NCBI GenBank assembly: GCA_020832985.1
Contig: JAJHRE010000005.1
Span: forward strand, 1-43,686
Direction of reading: 5' to 3'
DNA: 43,686 bases
From: Desulfurococcaceae archaeon
Lineage (GTDB): Archaea; Thermoproteota; Thermoprotei_A; Sulfolobales; NBVN01
Translations under genes and position numbers: made by a program
The notes under the pieces: generated by a model
Told to the model about the DNA's origin: nothing
What the model saw: only the letters and a program-made list of their open reading frames with translations
Database searches by the model: none
Part shown: positions 7,999-15,715 of the stretch, in pieces
Layout: every line of letters starts with the position of its first letter
How positions within the stretch are numbered: the stretch's first letter is position 1

Positions 7999-9593
7999 CC
8001 TACATTCCCTCCCCTAACAACACCTACAACATCACCAAATACCTCACGATCGTTTAACACCTTAGTAACCCTCACTAAAACAATACTACCTATACCCACT
8101 GTAGAACTTCTAACATATGTTACCGGGCCGTGAGGTAGTGGGTAAGTGATGAGGTAAGGACCTTTACGACTAACTACGACAGCCTTAACCACATTACCAA
8201 TCAACCTCTCCTTTAACTTAATGTTTAACTCCTTAACAACATCATATAACTTCCTAGTAGTTCTAGATTTAACAGCAGGTTTAGGTTTTGGGAATCCTTC
8301 AAAAGCTGTATACTTTATAGGTGTGAACCTGTAGAGTGTGAATTTCTCTATGTTGAACTTACTAAGCTTCCTCACAACTTTAATAGTGTTTCTAATAGCT
8401 AAATCATCCTCTAAAGGTAGGCCGTGTATTAGGTATATATGAGGTTTAAGACCATACTCATGTAGTAATTCAACAGCCTTCACAACCTCACCAACTGTTG
8501 ACGGCCTACCTAGGGCTTTATGGAGTCTATTATCACCGGTCTCTAAACCTATACCTACTGAAGTACCTCTTAAGTACTTACTAAGTAGTTCAGCAACACT
8601 ACGATCTATTAGGTTAGGCTTTATATTCTCTATAGTTACATAGACCTCACCACTAGCGATTTCAGATATTTCAAACAACTTACTAAGTAATTCTTCAAGA
8701 GCTACTAGGTTAGGTTTAGGTTCTCTAGGGTCTGTTAACGGTTTAGGAGTTACTAACCAATCCCTACCATAATCTAGAAAGTCAGGAGCACTTAAAACAA
8801 CCCTACTAACACCTAACTTAACCAACTCCTTAACCTCACTCAAGACCAGACTAACAGGCTTACTCCTAGCAGGTCCGTAGAGGTGGGGTACAGAACAATA
8901 ACCACATCCTGGAGGTATACCTAGAGGGCAGTTAACCCTTAACTCTAAATCCCCAGACCTACATAGACCACAACCACTACATACAACACCACTAACTAAC
9001 TTAATAGTCGGTCTGTAGAAGTTACTACAACCTCTAACAACCTCAACATAGACTCTAGCAGCCCACCAACCCCTATACCTCCTAACAACCTTAACCGACG
9101 GTGTATACCTCCAAAGTAATTCAGGACTTAAGTACTTACGGGGAAACTCACCAAATACCTTACCATCCACAACCCTGAAAACACCTGGTACATCACTTAC
9201 GAGCTTACCGTATGTTAAGACCTCCTTAACTACCTGAGGTATCTTATCCTCAGCCTCACCCCAAACAACTACGTTATAACCACCCCTCAACAACCTCTCA
9301 TACTCTACACATGCTGGGCCTCCAGCAATAGCTACTCCATCCCTACCCCACAACCTAATCAACTTAGTCATAGATGTTAAGTCTGTAGACATCCCAGAAA
9401 CTAGTAATATGTTGAAGTCCTTCAACACGTCAGGATCTCTAAAAACATCACTACCTACGAAGTATTCATAATTAACACCTAAGTAATCTAAAATACCAGC
9501 TATTAATCTAGGACCAACACCGATGACATCAAGAGTTGATAACCTCCTACCCTTACTACCATGTGCTAAACAATCAATTACAGCTATACTCAT
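7995..9593 (-). CDS. B12-binding-like radical SAM protein with TRAM domain and extra cysteines
   Basis: A 532-aa protein with an N-terminal B12-binding-like Rossmann domain (about 1-130: LLVSGMSTD, IAGGPACVE, WGEAED). A radical SAM domain (about 180-430) and a C-terminal TRAM-like beta domain (about 450-532: GSIVLVRVTKV) follow. The likely radical SAM cluster cysteines are Cys222, Cys230 and Cys233 (C-x7-C-x2-C). About 40 residues before them lie Cys189 (in VVRGC), Cys205, Cys208 and Cys211 (CSGCGLC), which could hold a second iron-sulfur cluster. TRAM plus radical SAM recalls tRNA methylthiotransferases, but the fold order here is that of an archaeal B12-binding family with unknown reaction. 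The gene stands alone. Confidence 0.8.
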   Translation of the reverse strand: MSIAVIDCLAHGSKGRRLSTLDVIGVGPRLIAGILDYLGVNYEYFVGSDVFRDPDVLKDFNILLVSGMSTDLTSMTKLIRLWGRDGVAIAGGPACVEYERLLRGGYNVVVWGEAEDKIPQVVKEVLTYGKLVSDVPGVFRVVDGKVFGEFPRKYLSPELLWRYTPSVKVVRRYRGWWAARVYVEVVRGCSNFYRPTIKLVSGVVCSGCGLCRSGDLELRVNCPLGIPPGCGYCSVPHLYGPARSKPVSLVLSEVKELVKLGVSRVVLSAPDFLDYGRDWLVTPKPLTDPREPKPNLVALEELLSKLFEISEIASGEVYVTIENIKPNLIDRSVAELLSKYLRGTSVGIGLETGDNRLHKALGRPSTVGEVVKAVELLHEYGLKPHIYLIHGLPLEDDLAIRNTIKVVRKLSKFNIEKFTLYRFTPIKYTAFEGFPKPKPAVKSRTTRKLYDVVKELNIKLKERLIGNVVKAVVVSRKGPYLITYPLPHGPVTYVRSSTVGIGSIVLVRVTKVLNDREVFGDVVGVVRGGNVG

Positions 9594-9743
9594 ACATCAT
9601 TCTACAGCATAAGTTATTAATATAAGGTTTAAAAATTTGAAGATAGACACGTAACTGAACATTAGGTTACGACCCTACAATTCATGTAGTAGGTGTGAGG
9701 AGAGTTATCAGCTAGTTTTCGATATGGTTTTTAATCTTAAGGT

Positions 9744-10790
9744 ATGAACTTAACATGGTGGTATGTGGTGGTGAAGGTCGTATCCCCGGGTGAGCTTAAG
9801 TCACTACTATTTAAGGTCTTTAAAGCACTTAATGTTTACGATGAACATGCTGAGTTGATAGCTGATTCCTTAGTATGTGCTAATTTAAGATGTGTTGACT
9901 CTCACGGAGTTTCTAGGGGTTTAGACTTCATCAACGGTATTAGGGTTGGTGAGATTAACCCTAGACCTAATATTAGGGTTATTAGAGAGGATAGTGCTTC
10001 AGTACTTATTGATGGTGATAGAGGTATAGGGATTCCAGTAGCTTATGAAGTCACTAGGAGGGTTATAGAGAAAGCTAAGAGGTTGGGTGTGGGGGTGGGT
10101 GCTGCTAAGAACTTATGGAATGTTGGAGCACTAGCTTACTACGTCATGAAGATAGCTAATGAGGGGTTAGTAGGTATTGCATTAGCTAATGCTAGGGCTA
10201 GGATATCAATACCTGGTGTTAAGTCAGCTATAGTAGGTACTAACCCGATAGCTGTGGGTATACCTACAGCTTCAGAACCGATAATACTTGATATGGCCTT
10301 ATCCACTGCAGCATTCGGGAAGATAGTCCTAGCCGCTAGGAAGGGTGAGAAAATACCTGAGGGTTGGGCATTAAATAAGGAGGGTAAACCTACTACAGAC
10401 CCTAAAGAAGCTTTAGAAGGATTCCTCCTACCAGTAGGTGGTTATAAGGGTTTCGGACTAGCTGTTGTAGTTGATATACTATGTAGTATATTTATCGGGG
10501 CTCCATACAGCTTAGTAATAAGTGGTAAGGGACCTTACACTCAAGGAGGTTTCCTAATAATGGCTATGAGTCCTAACATGTTCAGAAGTTATGATGAATT
10601 CGTTAAAGATATGGATAACTACGTAAGTACGTTGAAGTCCTTACCGAAGGACCCTGGAGTTGAGATCTTAATGCCTGGCGAACCTGAAGCAAGATGTTAT
10701 AAGGAGAGGTTATCTAAGGGTATACCATTAGATGATGAGATATGGGGTCAGTTAGTTAAGATCTCGAAGGAGTTAGGAATTAATGTATGA
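9744..10790 (+). CDS. Malate/L-lactate dehydrogenase family (Ldh_2) oxidoreductase
   Basis: A 348-aa member of the Ldh_2 (MDH2/YlbC) family, which oxidises malate, lactate, ureidoglycolate or sulfolactate with NAD(P). Family marks are the DSHGVSRG motif with its catalytic His near residue 54, VGTNPIAVGIP, and the Gly-rich LLPVGGYKGFGLA loop. The protein probably starts at one of the GTG codons at 9765-9771, giving an N-terminus near VKVVSPGEL as in relatives; the ATG at 9744 adds an atypical aromatic stretch. Substrate is not decidable from sequence. The nearby carboxylate transporter and citrate synthase make malate plausible, as inference only. Two small dyads lie in the 150-bp upstream region. 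Confidence 0.85.
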   Translation: MNLTWWYVVVKVVSPGELKSLLFKVFKALNVYDEHAELIADSLVCANLRCVDSHGVSRGLDFINGIRVGEINPRPNIRVIREDSASVLIDGDRGIGIPVAYEVTRRVIEKAKRLGVGVGAAKNLWNVGALAYYVMKIANEGLVGIALANARARISIPGVKSAIVGTNPIAVGIPTASEPIILDMALSTAAFGKIVLAARKGEKIPEGWALNKEGKPTTDPKEALEGFLLPVGGYKGFGLAVVVDILCSIFIGAPYSLVISGKGPYTQGGFLIMAMSPNMFRSYDEFVKDMDNYVSTLKSLPKDPGVEILMPGEPEARCYKERLSKGIPLDDEIWGQLVKISKELGINV

Positions 10791-11049
10791 TTCTAAAGTC
10801 TTTGAACTCACCTCTAAAATCCTCATAAACTACCTTAACATCAGTAATGAAGCCCGGCCCCTCATCCCTAACCCTACTTATTAACTCCTCTATAGCTTCT
10901 TCATCACCTTCAACAACAAACTCTACAGAACCATCATCTAAATTCCTAACATACCCTCCCAACCCTAACTTCCTAGCCTCCCTCCACACATAATACCTCA
11001 TACCGACTCCCTGAACGATACCGTAGAGTCTTACTACAGCCCTCCTCAT
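10780..11049 (-). CDS. acyP: Acylphosphatase
   Basis: A compact alpha/beta acylphosphatase of about 89 residues, counted from the ATG at 11049. An upstream in-frame ATG would add 12 residues that do not belong to the fold. The active-site loop GIVQGVGMRYYV with its phosphate-binding Arg and the NLDDGSVE segment with the catalytic Asn are both intact. The enzyme hydrolyses carboxyl-phosphate anhydrides such as acetyl phosphate. GGAGTAGGTG precedes the ATG. It is the third gene of a tight lplA-lplB-acyP cluster (10 bp after lplB), and its last 11 bases overlap the 3' end of the convergent Ldh_2 gene. Confidence 0.9.
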   Translation of the reverse strand: MRRAVVRLYGIVQGVGMRYYVWREARKLGLGGYVRNLDDGSVEFVVEGDEEAIEELISRVRDEGPGFITDVKVVYEDFRGEFKDFRIIH

Positions 11050-11059
11050 AGTTAAACAC

Positions 11060-11338
11060 CTACTCCTGACATGAGGTGTAAGCATCTATAACAGCACTTA
11101 CTAAGTCATCTATTGAAGCCCCTAAAAACTCTACACTACCTCTAAACCCATCTAATATACTAGCTACTTCAGAAACCTTCCTCCCAGTTAGACTAGACTC
11201 AATATCATGTATAGCTTCCTCAGGGTATAGGAAGAAATCCCCGCTTATGACGACCTTCACAATAGTATCGTTTACTACTTCAATGTCCACCTTAACTGTC
11301 TTACCACCAACTCTCTTAGTGGATGTACACACCTTCAT
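11060..11338 (-). CDS. lplB: Lipoate--protein ligase accessory subunit (LplB, C-terminal domain)
   Basis: About 92 residues matching the small C-terminal domain of lipoate-protein ligase encoded as a separate gene, as in Thermoplasma. In that archaeal system LplA is inactive in lipoate activation without LplB. Visible family features are GKTVKVDIEV near the N-terminus, ISGDFFLYPEEAI, and a helical C-terminal half. I chose the ATG at 11338 because GAGGT lies nine bases before it; a GTG at 11362 would overlap lplA by 19 bases and add eight residues. The gene sits directly after lplA (5-bp gap), supporting a two-subunit ligase. Confidence 0.85.
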   Translation of the reverse strand: MKVCTSTKRVGGKTVKVDIEVVNDTIVKVVISGDFFLYPEEAIHDIESSLTGRKVSEVASILDGFRGSVEFLGASIDDLVSAVIDAYTSCQE

Positions 11339-11343
11339 AAACA

Positions 11344-12093
11344 CTACCTCTGGAATACCCACTCAACACTCCTATACTTCTCAATAAGTTTATTAGCTAA
11401 TTCCAACTCCTCACGAGTGTAGTGACCTCGGTAGAAGTCAGTGTTTAAGGCCTTACTAAACCCCTTTATAAGAGCACTGATGACTTCATCCTTACTTACA
11501 GTCCTACCTAACTCCCTAGATATAGTCGTAACCCTCTCTAATATTGATGTTACCCTATGTACTGATAACTTCTCCTTAGGAGCTCTAAGCGACTTACTTA
11601 ACGTTATTAAGTCTGTATTATACATTAACGTCCCATGCTGTAGTAATGCATTCTTCCTCCTAGACTGAGCACTACCAGATACTTTCCTACCATTAATTAC
11701 TACATCATTTATAGGTATGAAATCAGCGTTAAGTCCGAATTCCTTAATAGCGTATATTATACCACTACATATAATCCTGTAACTATCCATTATGTTTGTG
11801 GAGATGTCTTTAATAGATGCTACTACTGAGTATGTGACCTCACCGTTAACGTCATGATATACTGAACCCCCACCGCTAATCCTCCTAGTGAAGCCTATAT
11901 TATTACTCCTTAAGAACTCTAGATTAACTGCATCCTCAACTCTTTGGAAGTATCCTATAGTTACAGCACTTGGTTTAAATACATAGAGTCTCAACGTATT
12001 AGGTATGATGTTGGAGTCTCTCAACAACAACATAGCTTCATCTACAGCCATATTCCAATACACATCACCTTCATCAATAATTAACCTCCACAT
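11344..12093 (-). CDS. lplA: Lipoate--protein ligase catalytic subunit (LplA)
   Basis: A catalytic BPL/LplA domain of about 250 residues. It has RRISGGGSVYHD, the lipoate/adenylate loop near residues 70-81, and the catalytic lysine segment INGRKVSGSAQ. It activates lipoate (or octanoate) with ATP and attaches it to the lysine of E2 or glycine-cleavage H proteins. It lacks the C-terminal domain of the E. coli enzyme, which is supplied by the next gene, lplB. The start is probably the ATG at 12093 (MWRLIIDEG), 15 bases inside the longest frame. It is divergent from the lipoyl synthase pair, with about 70 bp between starts. Confidence 0.9.
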   Translation of the reverse strand: MWRLIIDEGDVYWNMAVDEAMLLLRDSNIIPNTLRLYVFKPSAVTIGYFQRVEDAVNLEFLRSNNIGFTRRISGGGSVYHDVNGEVTYSVVASIKDISTNIMDSYRIICSGIIYAIKEFGLNADFIPINDVVINGRKVSGSAQSRRKNALLQHGTLMYNTDLITLSKSLRAPKEKLSVHRVTSILERVTTISRELGRTVSKDEVISALIKGFSKALNTDFYRGHYTREELELANKLIEKYRSVEWVFQR

Positions 12094-12164
12094 AATAACA
12101 CCTAACATATAGTTAATTAAGATTTATTTAAGTTTAAGGTGGTGAGTACTTAGGTAGTTAGTAG

Positions 12165-13154
12165 TTGATTGTGAGGGCCTCTATAGGGACTCTAGCAACT
12201 ATAGGACTCTTAAACATAGATATTGTTGAGAAGCCTACTACTGCCTACATACTCCTATACTCACAGAGTGGTTGTTTAGGTACGTGTATGTTCTGTTCTC
12301 AAAGCATGTTAAGTACTTCTAGTAAGTCCTTAGTATCTAGGGTTTCATGGCCTGAAGTAGATCTGAAGGTACTTACTAGAGGTATTAAAGGTTGTGATGT
12401 CTTCGAAAGAGTATGTATCCAGACAGTTATTAAGGAAGGGTTTAAAGAGGATGTTTTAAAGATTATAAATACTTTAAGGAGTGAAGGTATTGGTAAACCA
12501 GTTAGTGTGTCATTAACACCTACGGATAAGGACTACCTCATACTCCTTAAGGATTTAGGAGTTGATTATTTAGGGATTGGTTTTGATGCTGCAACACCTA
12601 AAACCTTCAACTTAGTGAAGAAACCGTATAGCTGGCAGACATATCTTGAATTCCTGAGGGATTGTATGGATGTGTTCGGTCCTAATAAAATCTACATACA
12701 CTTAATCTACGGGTTAGGTGATAATGATTTAGAATTCATCAACGCTATGAAGTATTTCATAGGCTTAGGGGTTAGGATAGCGTTATTCGCATTTACACCA
12801 GTTAAAGGTACTCCATACGAGTCTCGTAATAAGCCTAACATAATTAATTATAGGAAGGTACAGATTTTAAGGTATCTCCTAACTCTAGGTTACAACGTAG
12901 ATGATTACATCATCGTGAATAACGGTAATGTGTACCTAAGGAGGGAATTAGTTAGAAACATCTTAGAGAATATTGATGGGTATTTAAATGTTTTCATAAC
13001 TAGTGGTTGTCCAGGATGTAATAGGCCATTCTATAACGAGAGTGTTAGGGGGCCATACTATAACTACCCATCAACAAACTTCCTACGTAAGCATATCTCA
13101 GATTTAATGAGGGAGTTAAGGATATTGATGGATGAAGGTGGTAGTATTAGGTAG
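12165..13154 (+). CDS. Radical SAM protein, probable subunit of LipS1/LipS2-type lipoyl synthase
   Basis: A 329-aa radical SAM enzyme, usually annotated as biotin-synthase-like. The SAM cluster motif is CLGTCMFC (C-x3-C-x2-C) near residues 37-44. A second pair GCPGC near the C-terminus (SGCPGCNRPFYNE) could ligate an auxiliary sulfur-donating cluster. In Thermococcus kodakarensis two radical SAM proteins annotated as biotin synthases, LipS1 and LipS2, together make the lipoyl cofactor. The pairing with the next gene and the position beside lplA/lplB make that the best assignment. I cannot say which of the two subunits this is. Start is TTG at 12165 or GTG at 12171. It overlaps the next gene by 23 bp. 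Confidence 0.75.
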   Translation: MIVRASIGTLATIGLLNIDIVEKPTTAYILLYSQSGCLGTCMFCSQSMLSTSSKSLVSRVSWPEVDLKVLTRGIKGCDVFERVCIQTVIKEGFKEDVLKIINTLRSEGIGKPVSVSLTPTDKDYLILLKDLGVDYLGIGFDAATPKTFNLVKKPYSWQTYLEFLRDCMDVFGPNKIYIHLIYGLGDNDLEFINAMKYFIGLGVRIALFAFTPVKGTPYESRNKPNIINYRKVQILRYLLTLGYNVDDYIIVNNGNVYLRRELVRNILENIDGYLNVFITSGCPGCNRPFYNESVRGPYYNYPSTNFLRKHISDLMRELRILMDEGGSIR

Positions 13155-14001
13155 TATTAAGGTCTTCATACCAGGTCTTAAATACCCAAGCATAAGTATC
13201 ACAGGTGATTACTGCTCACTAATGTGTGACTACTGTAGAGCTCATTACTTGAGGGGTATGAAGAAAGTACTAACACCTAAGGAATTATATGACTTAGTCA
13301 GGATGTTATATAAGAAAGGTATTAACGGAGTCTTAGTAAGTGGTGGTTTTAATACTGAAGGATCCCTCCCAATAGACCCCTACATACCTGTGATTAAGGA
13401 TATTAAGAAGGACTTCAAGATAGTGGTTAGCGTACATACAGGATTGATTAGTAGGTCTTTAGCGAGTAAGTTAAGAGATGCTGGTGTTGATATAGTTGAT
13501 TATGAGTTAGTAATTGATGATTACGTAATTAAGGAGGTAATGCATTTAAAGAGTAAGAGAGGTGAAGACTTCCTAAAAACTTATGATGAACTTGTAAAGT
13601 ACGGTCCTCCATACATAGTACCACATATATTAGTAGGTGCTAACTACGGTAGAGTGATAACAGAATTCAAAGCTATAGACATACTAAGAGATTATAACCC
13701 ACCAATAACAGTCCTCCTAATACTAAAACCAACTGAAAACACACCTATGGCTAACGTAAGAACACCTACAGAAGAAGTGATTGAAGTATTCAAGTATACG
13801 AGGAAGAGATTAAGTAGTGAGATAGCTTTAGGGTGTATGAGACCTCTAGAAGTAAAATACACATTAGACTTCAAACTAACTGAGTTAGGACTTATAGACA
13901 GAATAGTAAACCCGCTGAAGAAGTTCATAGATGAGTTCCAAGTAGAGATCATTGAAACATGCTGTTCACTACCTAACGAATTAATTAAGAACTTATCATG
14001 A
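13132..14001 (+). CDS. Radical SAM protein, probable second subunit of LipS1/LipS2-type lipoyl synthase
   Basis: A 289-aa radical SAM protein with cluster motif CSLMCDYC (C-x3-C-x2-C) near residues 28-35. It has a SAM-binding GGF segment (VSGGFNTEG) and an extra C-C pair near the C-terminus (IETCCSLP). It overlaps the preceding radical SAM gene by 23 bp in a different frame, so the two are translationally coupled and probably act together. Partner pairs of this type insert the two sulfurs into the octanoyl group on carrier proteins in archaea lacking classical LipA. The evidence is the paired architecture and the lplA/lplB neighbourhood. No classical LipA is present in the window. Confidence 0.7.
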   Translation: MKVVVLGSIKVFIPGLKYPSISITGDYCSLMCDYCRAHYLRGMKKVLTPKELYDLVRMLYKKGINGVLVSGGFNTEGSLPIDPYIPVIKDIKKDFKIVVSVHTGLISRSLASKLRDAGVDIVDYELVIDDYVIKEVMHLKSKRGEDFLKTYDELVKYGPPYIVPHILVGANYGRVITEFKAIDILRDYNPPITVLLILKPTENTPMANVRTPTEEVIEVFKYTRKRLSSEIALGCMRPLEVKYTLDFKLTELGLIDRIVNPLKKFIDEFQVEIIETCCSLPNELIKNLS

Positions 14002-14079
14002 TAATCAGTAAGAACCCCTTAATAGTTTTAAAACCAAAGGTTTATAAACGTCATTAAACCTAACTTATAGGTGTGATTA

Positions 14080-15210
14080 GTGTCTGCTAAGATATCATCT
14101 ACCTTAACTGTTGTGTTGGTTGTCTTGATTGTTGTTGCTGGTGTTGTTGGTTATTTTGCAGGTTCTTCAGCTGTACCACCACCTAAGACTGTAACTATAA
14201 CTACTACTGTAGGTACTCCAACAACAATAACAACTACAGTAACTACTACAATAACTGAGAAAGTAACAGTTACTATAACACCAACTCCTACACCAACACC
14301 TACAACCCCACCACCTATTGCATGGCCTACTAGACCTGTGACTATAATTGTTGGTTTCGGTGCTGGTGGTGGTAGTGACTTAGCTGCTAGAGCTATAGCT
14401 CCAGTACTTCAGAACTTAACAGGTGTTCCTTGGGTTGTTCAGAATATGCCTGGTGCTGGTGGTGCTATTGCTGAGGCCTACGTAGCTGAACAACCAGCTG
14501 ACGGGTATACAGTACTACTCTACGGTGCTTACGCACTAACTAACATAATTATGGGTAAGAACCCTCATAAGATGGAGGAGTATATACCTATCTGTAGGTT
14601 CCAATGGGATGTCGGTGGTTTATGGGTTAGAGCTGATGATACTAGGTTTAAGACTATTCAAGACTTCATAAACTACGCTAAGGAACGTGAGGTAACTGTA
14701 GGTGGTACTGGATTAGGTGCGGTCCCAGACCACCTGAATACTGCACTACTTGCTAAGTATACAGGTACTAAGTTGAAGTACATCCCCTACGAGTCTGCTG
14801 CTGAGATGAGGACTGACTTACTTGGAGGTAAGATAGATGCTATGATGGAGGAACCAGGTATTATAGTACCCCTAATTAAGGAGGGTAAAGTTAGAGCTCT
14901 AGTATTCTTCATAGATAGGAGGTTAAGTGACTTCCCAGACGTACCAGCAGCTACTGAATTAGGTCTAAACATAACCTACGGTTTATGGAGGGGTCTAGCA
15001 GTCAAGGCTGGAACACCGTCAGAGATAGTTAAGAAGTTAGAATGGTTATGTGAGCAAGCATATAATAGCCCATACTATAAGGAGCAAGAGAAGAGGCAGT
15101 ACCTCTACTACAGGCCTGGATTACTAGTAGGTGATGCGTTCAGAGAATTCGTAAAACAGGAATACTCAACATACTTACAGGTATATAAGGAGCTTGGATT
15201 AGCTAAGTAA
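14080..15210 (+). CDS. tctC: Tripartite tricarboxylate transporter substrate-binding protein (TctC)
   Basis: A 376-aa extracytoplasmic solute receptor of the TctC/Bug family. It has an N-terminal membrane helix (about 8-30) without a lipobox Cys, then a Thr/Pro-rich linker (about 37-78) typical of surface-anchored archaeal proteins. The receptor domain follows, with family motifs VGFGAGGGSDLAAR, NMPGAGG and PADGYT. It captures a carboxylate (citrate or related) and delivers it to TctA/TctB. The GTG start at 14080 follows GGTGTGATTA, and a TATA-like GTTTATAAA lies further upstream. It is first in the tctCBA operon, with the next gene starting within about 15 bp. Confidence 0.9.
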   Translation: MSAKISSTLTVVLVVLIVVAGVVGYFAGSSAVPPPKTVTITTTVGTPTTITTTVTTTITEKVTVTITPTPTPTPTTPPPIAWPTRPVTIIVGFGAGGGSDLAARAIAPVLQNLTGVPWVVQNMPGAGGAIAEAYVAEQPADGYTVLLYGAYALTNIIMGKNPHKMEEYIPICRFQWDVGGLWVRADDTRFKTIQDFINYAKEREVTVGGTGLGAVPDHLNTALLAKYTGTKLKYIPYESAAEMRTDLLGGKIDAMMEEPGIIVPLIKEGKVRALVFFIDRRLSDFPDVPAATELGLNITYGLWRGLAVKAGTPSEIVKKLEWLCEQAYNSPYYKEQEKRQYLYYRPGLLVGDAFREFVKQEYSTYLQVYKELGLAK

Positions 15211-15224
15211 CTTAGGTGATGGGA

Positions 15225-15710
15225 GTGTATGGTGAAATAATAGTTTTTTTATCCCTCCTCATATCTTCTTCATATCTCCTCTACGAAGCTCTTAAACTAC
15301 CTAAGTTACCGTTTGTTGTTATAGGGCCTGAGGTATGGCCTTCAATACTTTTAATAGGTATTATCATATCCTGTATTTCAGCAGTAGTTTACAGGTATGT
15401 TAGGAAGAACTACTATAGACCTCCTAAACTAGGGAGGGGTGGCTTAATCAGGGTGTTAACAACTATAATGTTTATAGTTATTTACGCTTTAGTCTTCGAG
15501 TATATCGGGTTCTTCATATCAACACTATTACTAATCCCGATATATTTAAAGTTCTTGAGGATTAGGACGTTAACATCGTTGGTAGTAGGCTTCATATTTG
15601 CTATGTTAGCACTCCTGTTATTCCCTGTATTTCTACTAATACCGTTGCCTAGAGGGTATGGGGTATTCTACGACTTAACCACATACATACTAGGTTTATT
15701 CGGTAGGTGA
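15225..15710 (+). CDS. tctB: Tripartite tricarboxylate transporter small membrane subunit (TctB)
   Basis: About 161 residues with four predicted membrane helices, the size and topology of TctB. Family-like features are the GPEVWPSILL stretch near the first helix and a paired helix at the end with LLFPVFLLIPLPRG. I prefer the GTG at 15225 because GGTGAT lies four bases before it; the longest frame begins at a GTG at 15216 that is inside that ribosome binding site. It lies between tctC and tctA, overlapping or abutting both, which is the usual operon order. Confidence 0.85.
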   Translation: MYGEIIVFLSLLISSSYLLYEALKLPKLPFVVIGPEVWPSILLIGIIISCISAVVYRYVRKNYYRPPKLGRGGLIRVLTTIMFIVIYALVFEYIGFFISTLLLIPIYLKFLRIRTLTSLVVGFIFAMLALLLFPVFLLIPLPRGYGVFYDLTTYILGLFGR

Positions 15711-15715
15711 TTACT

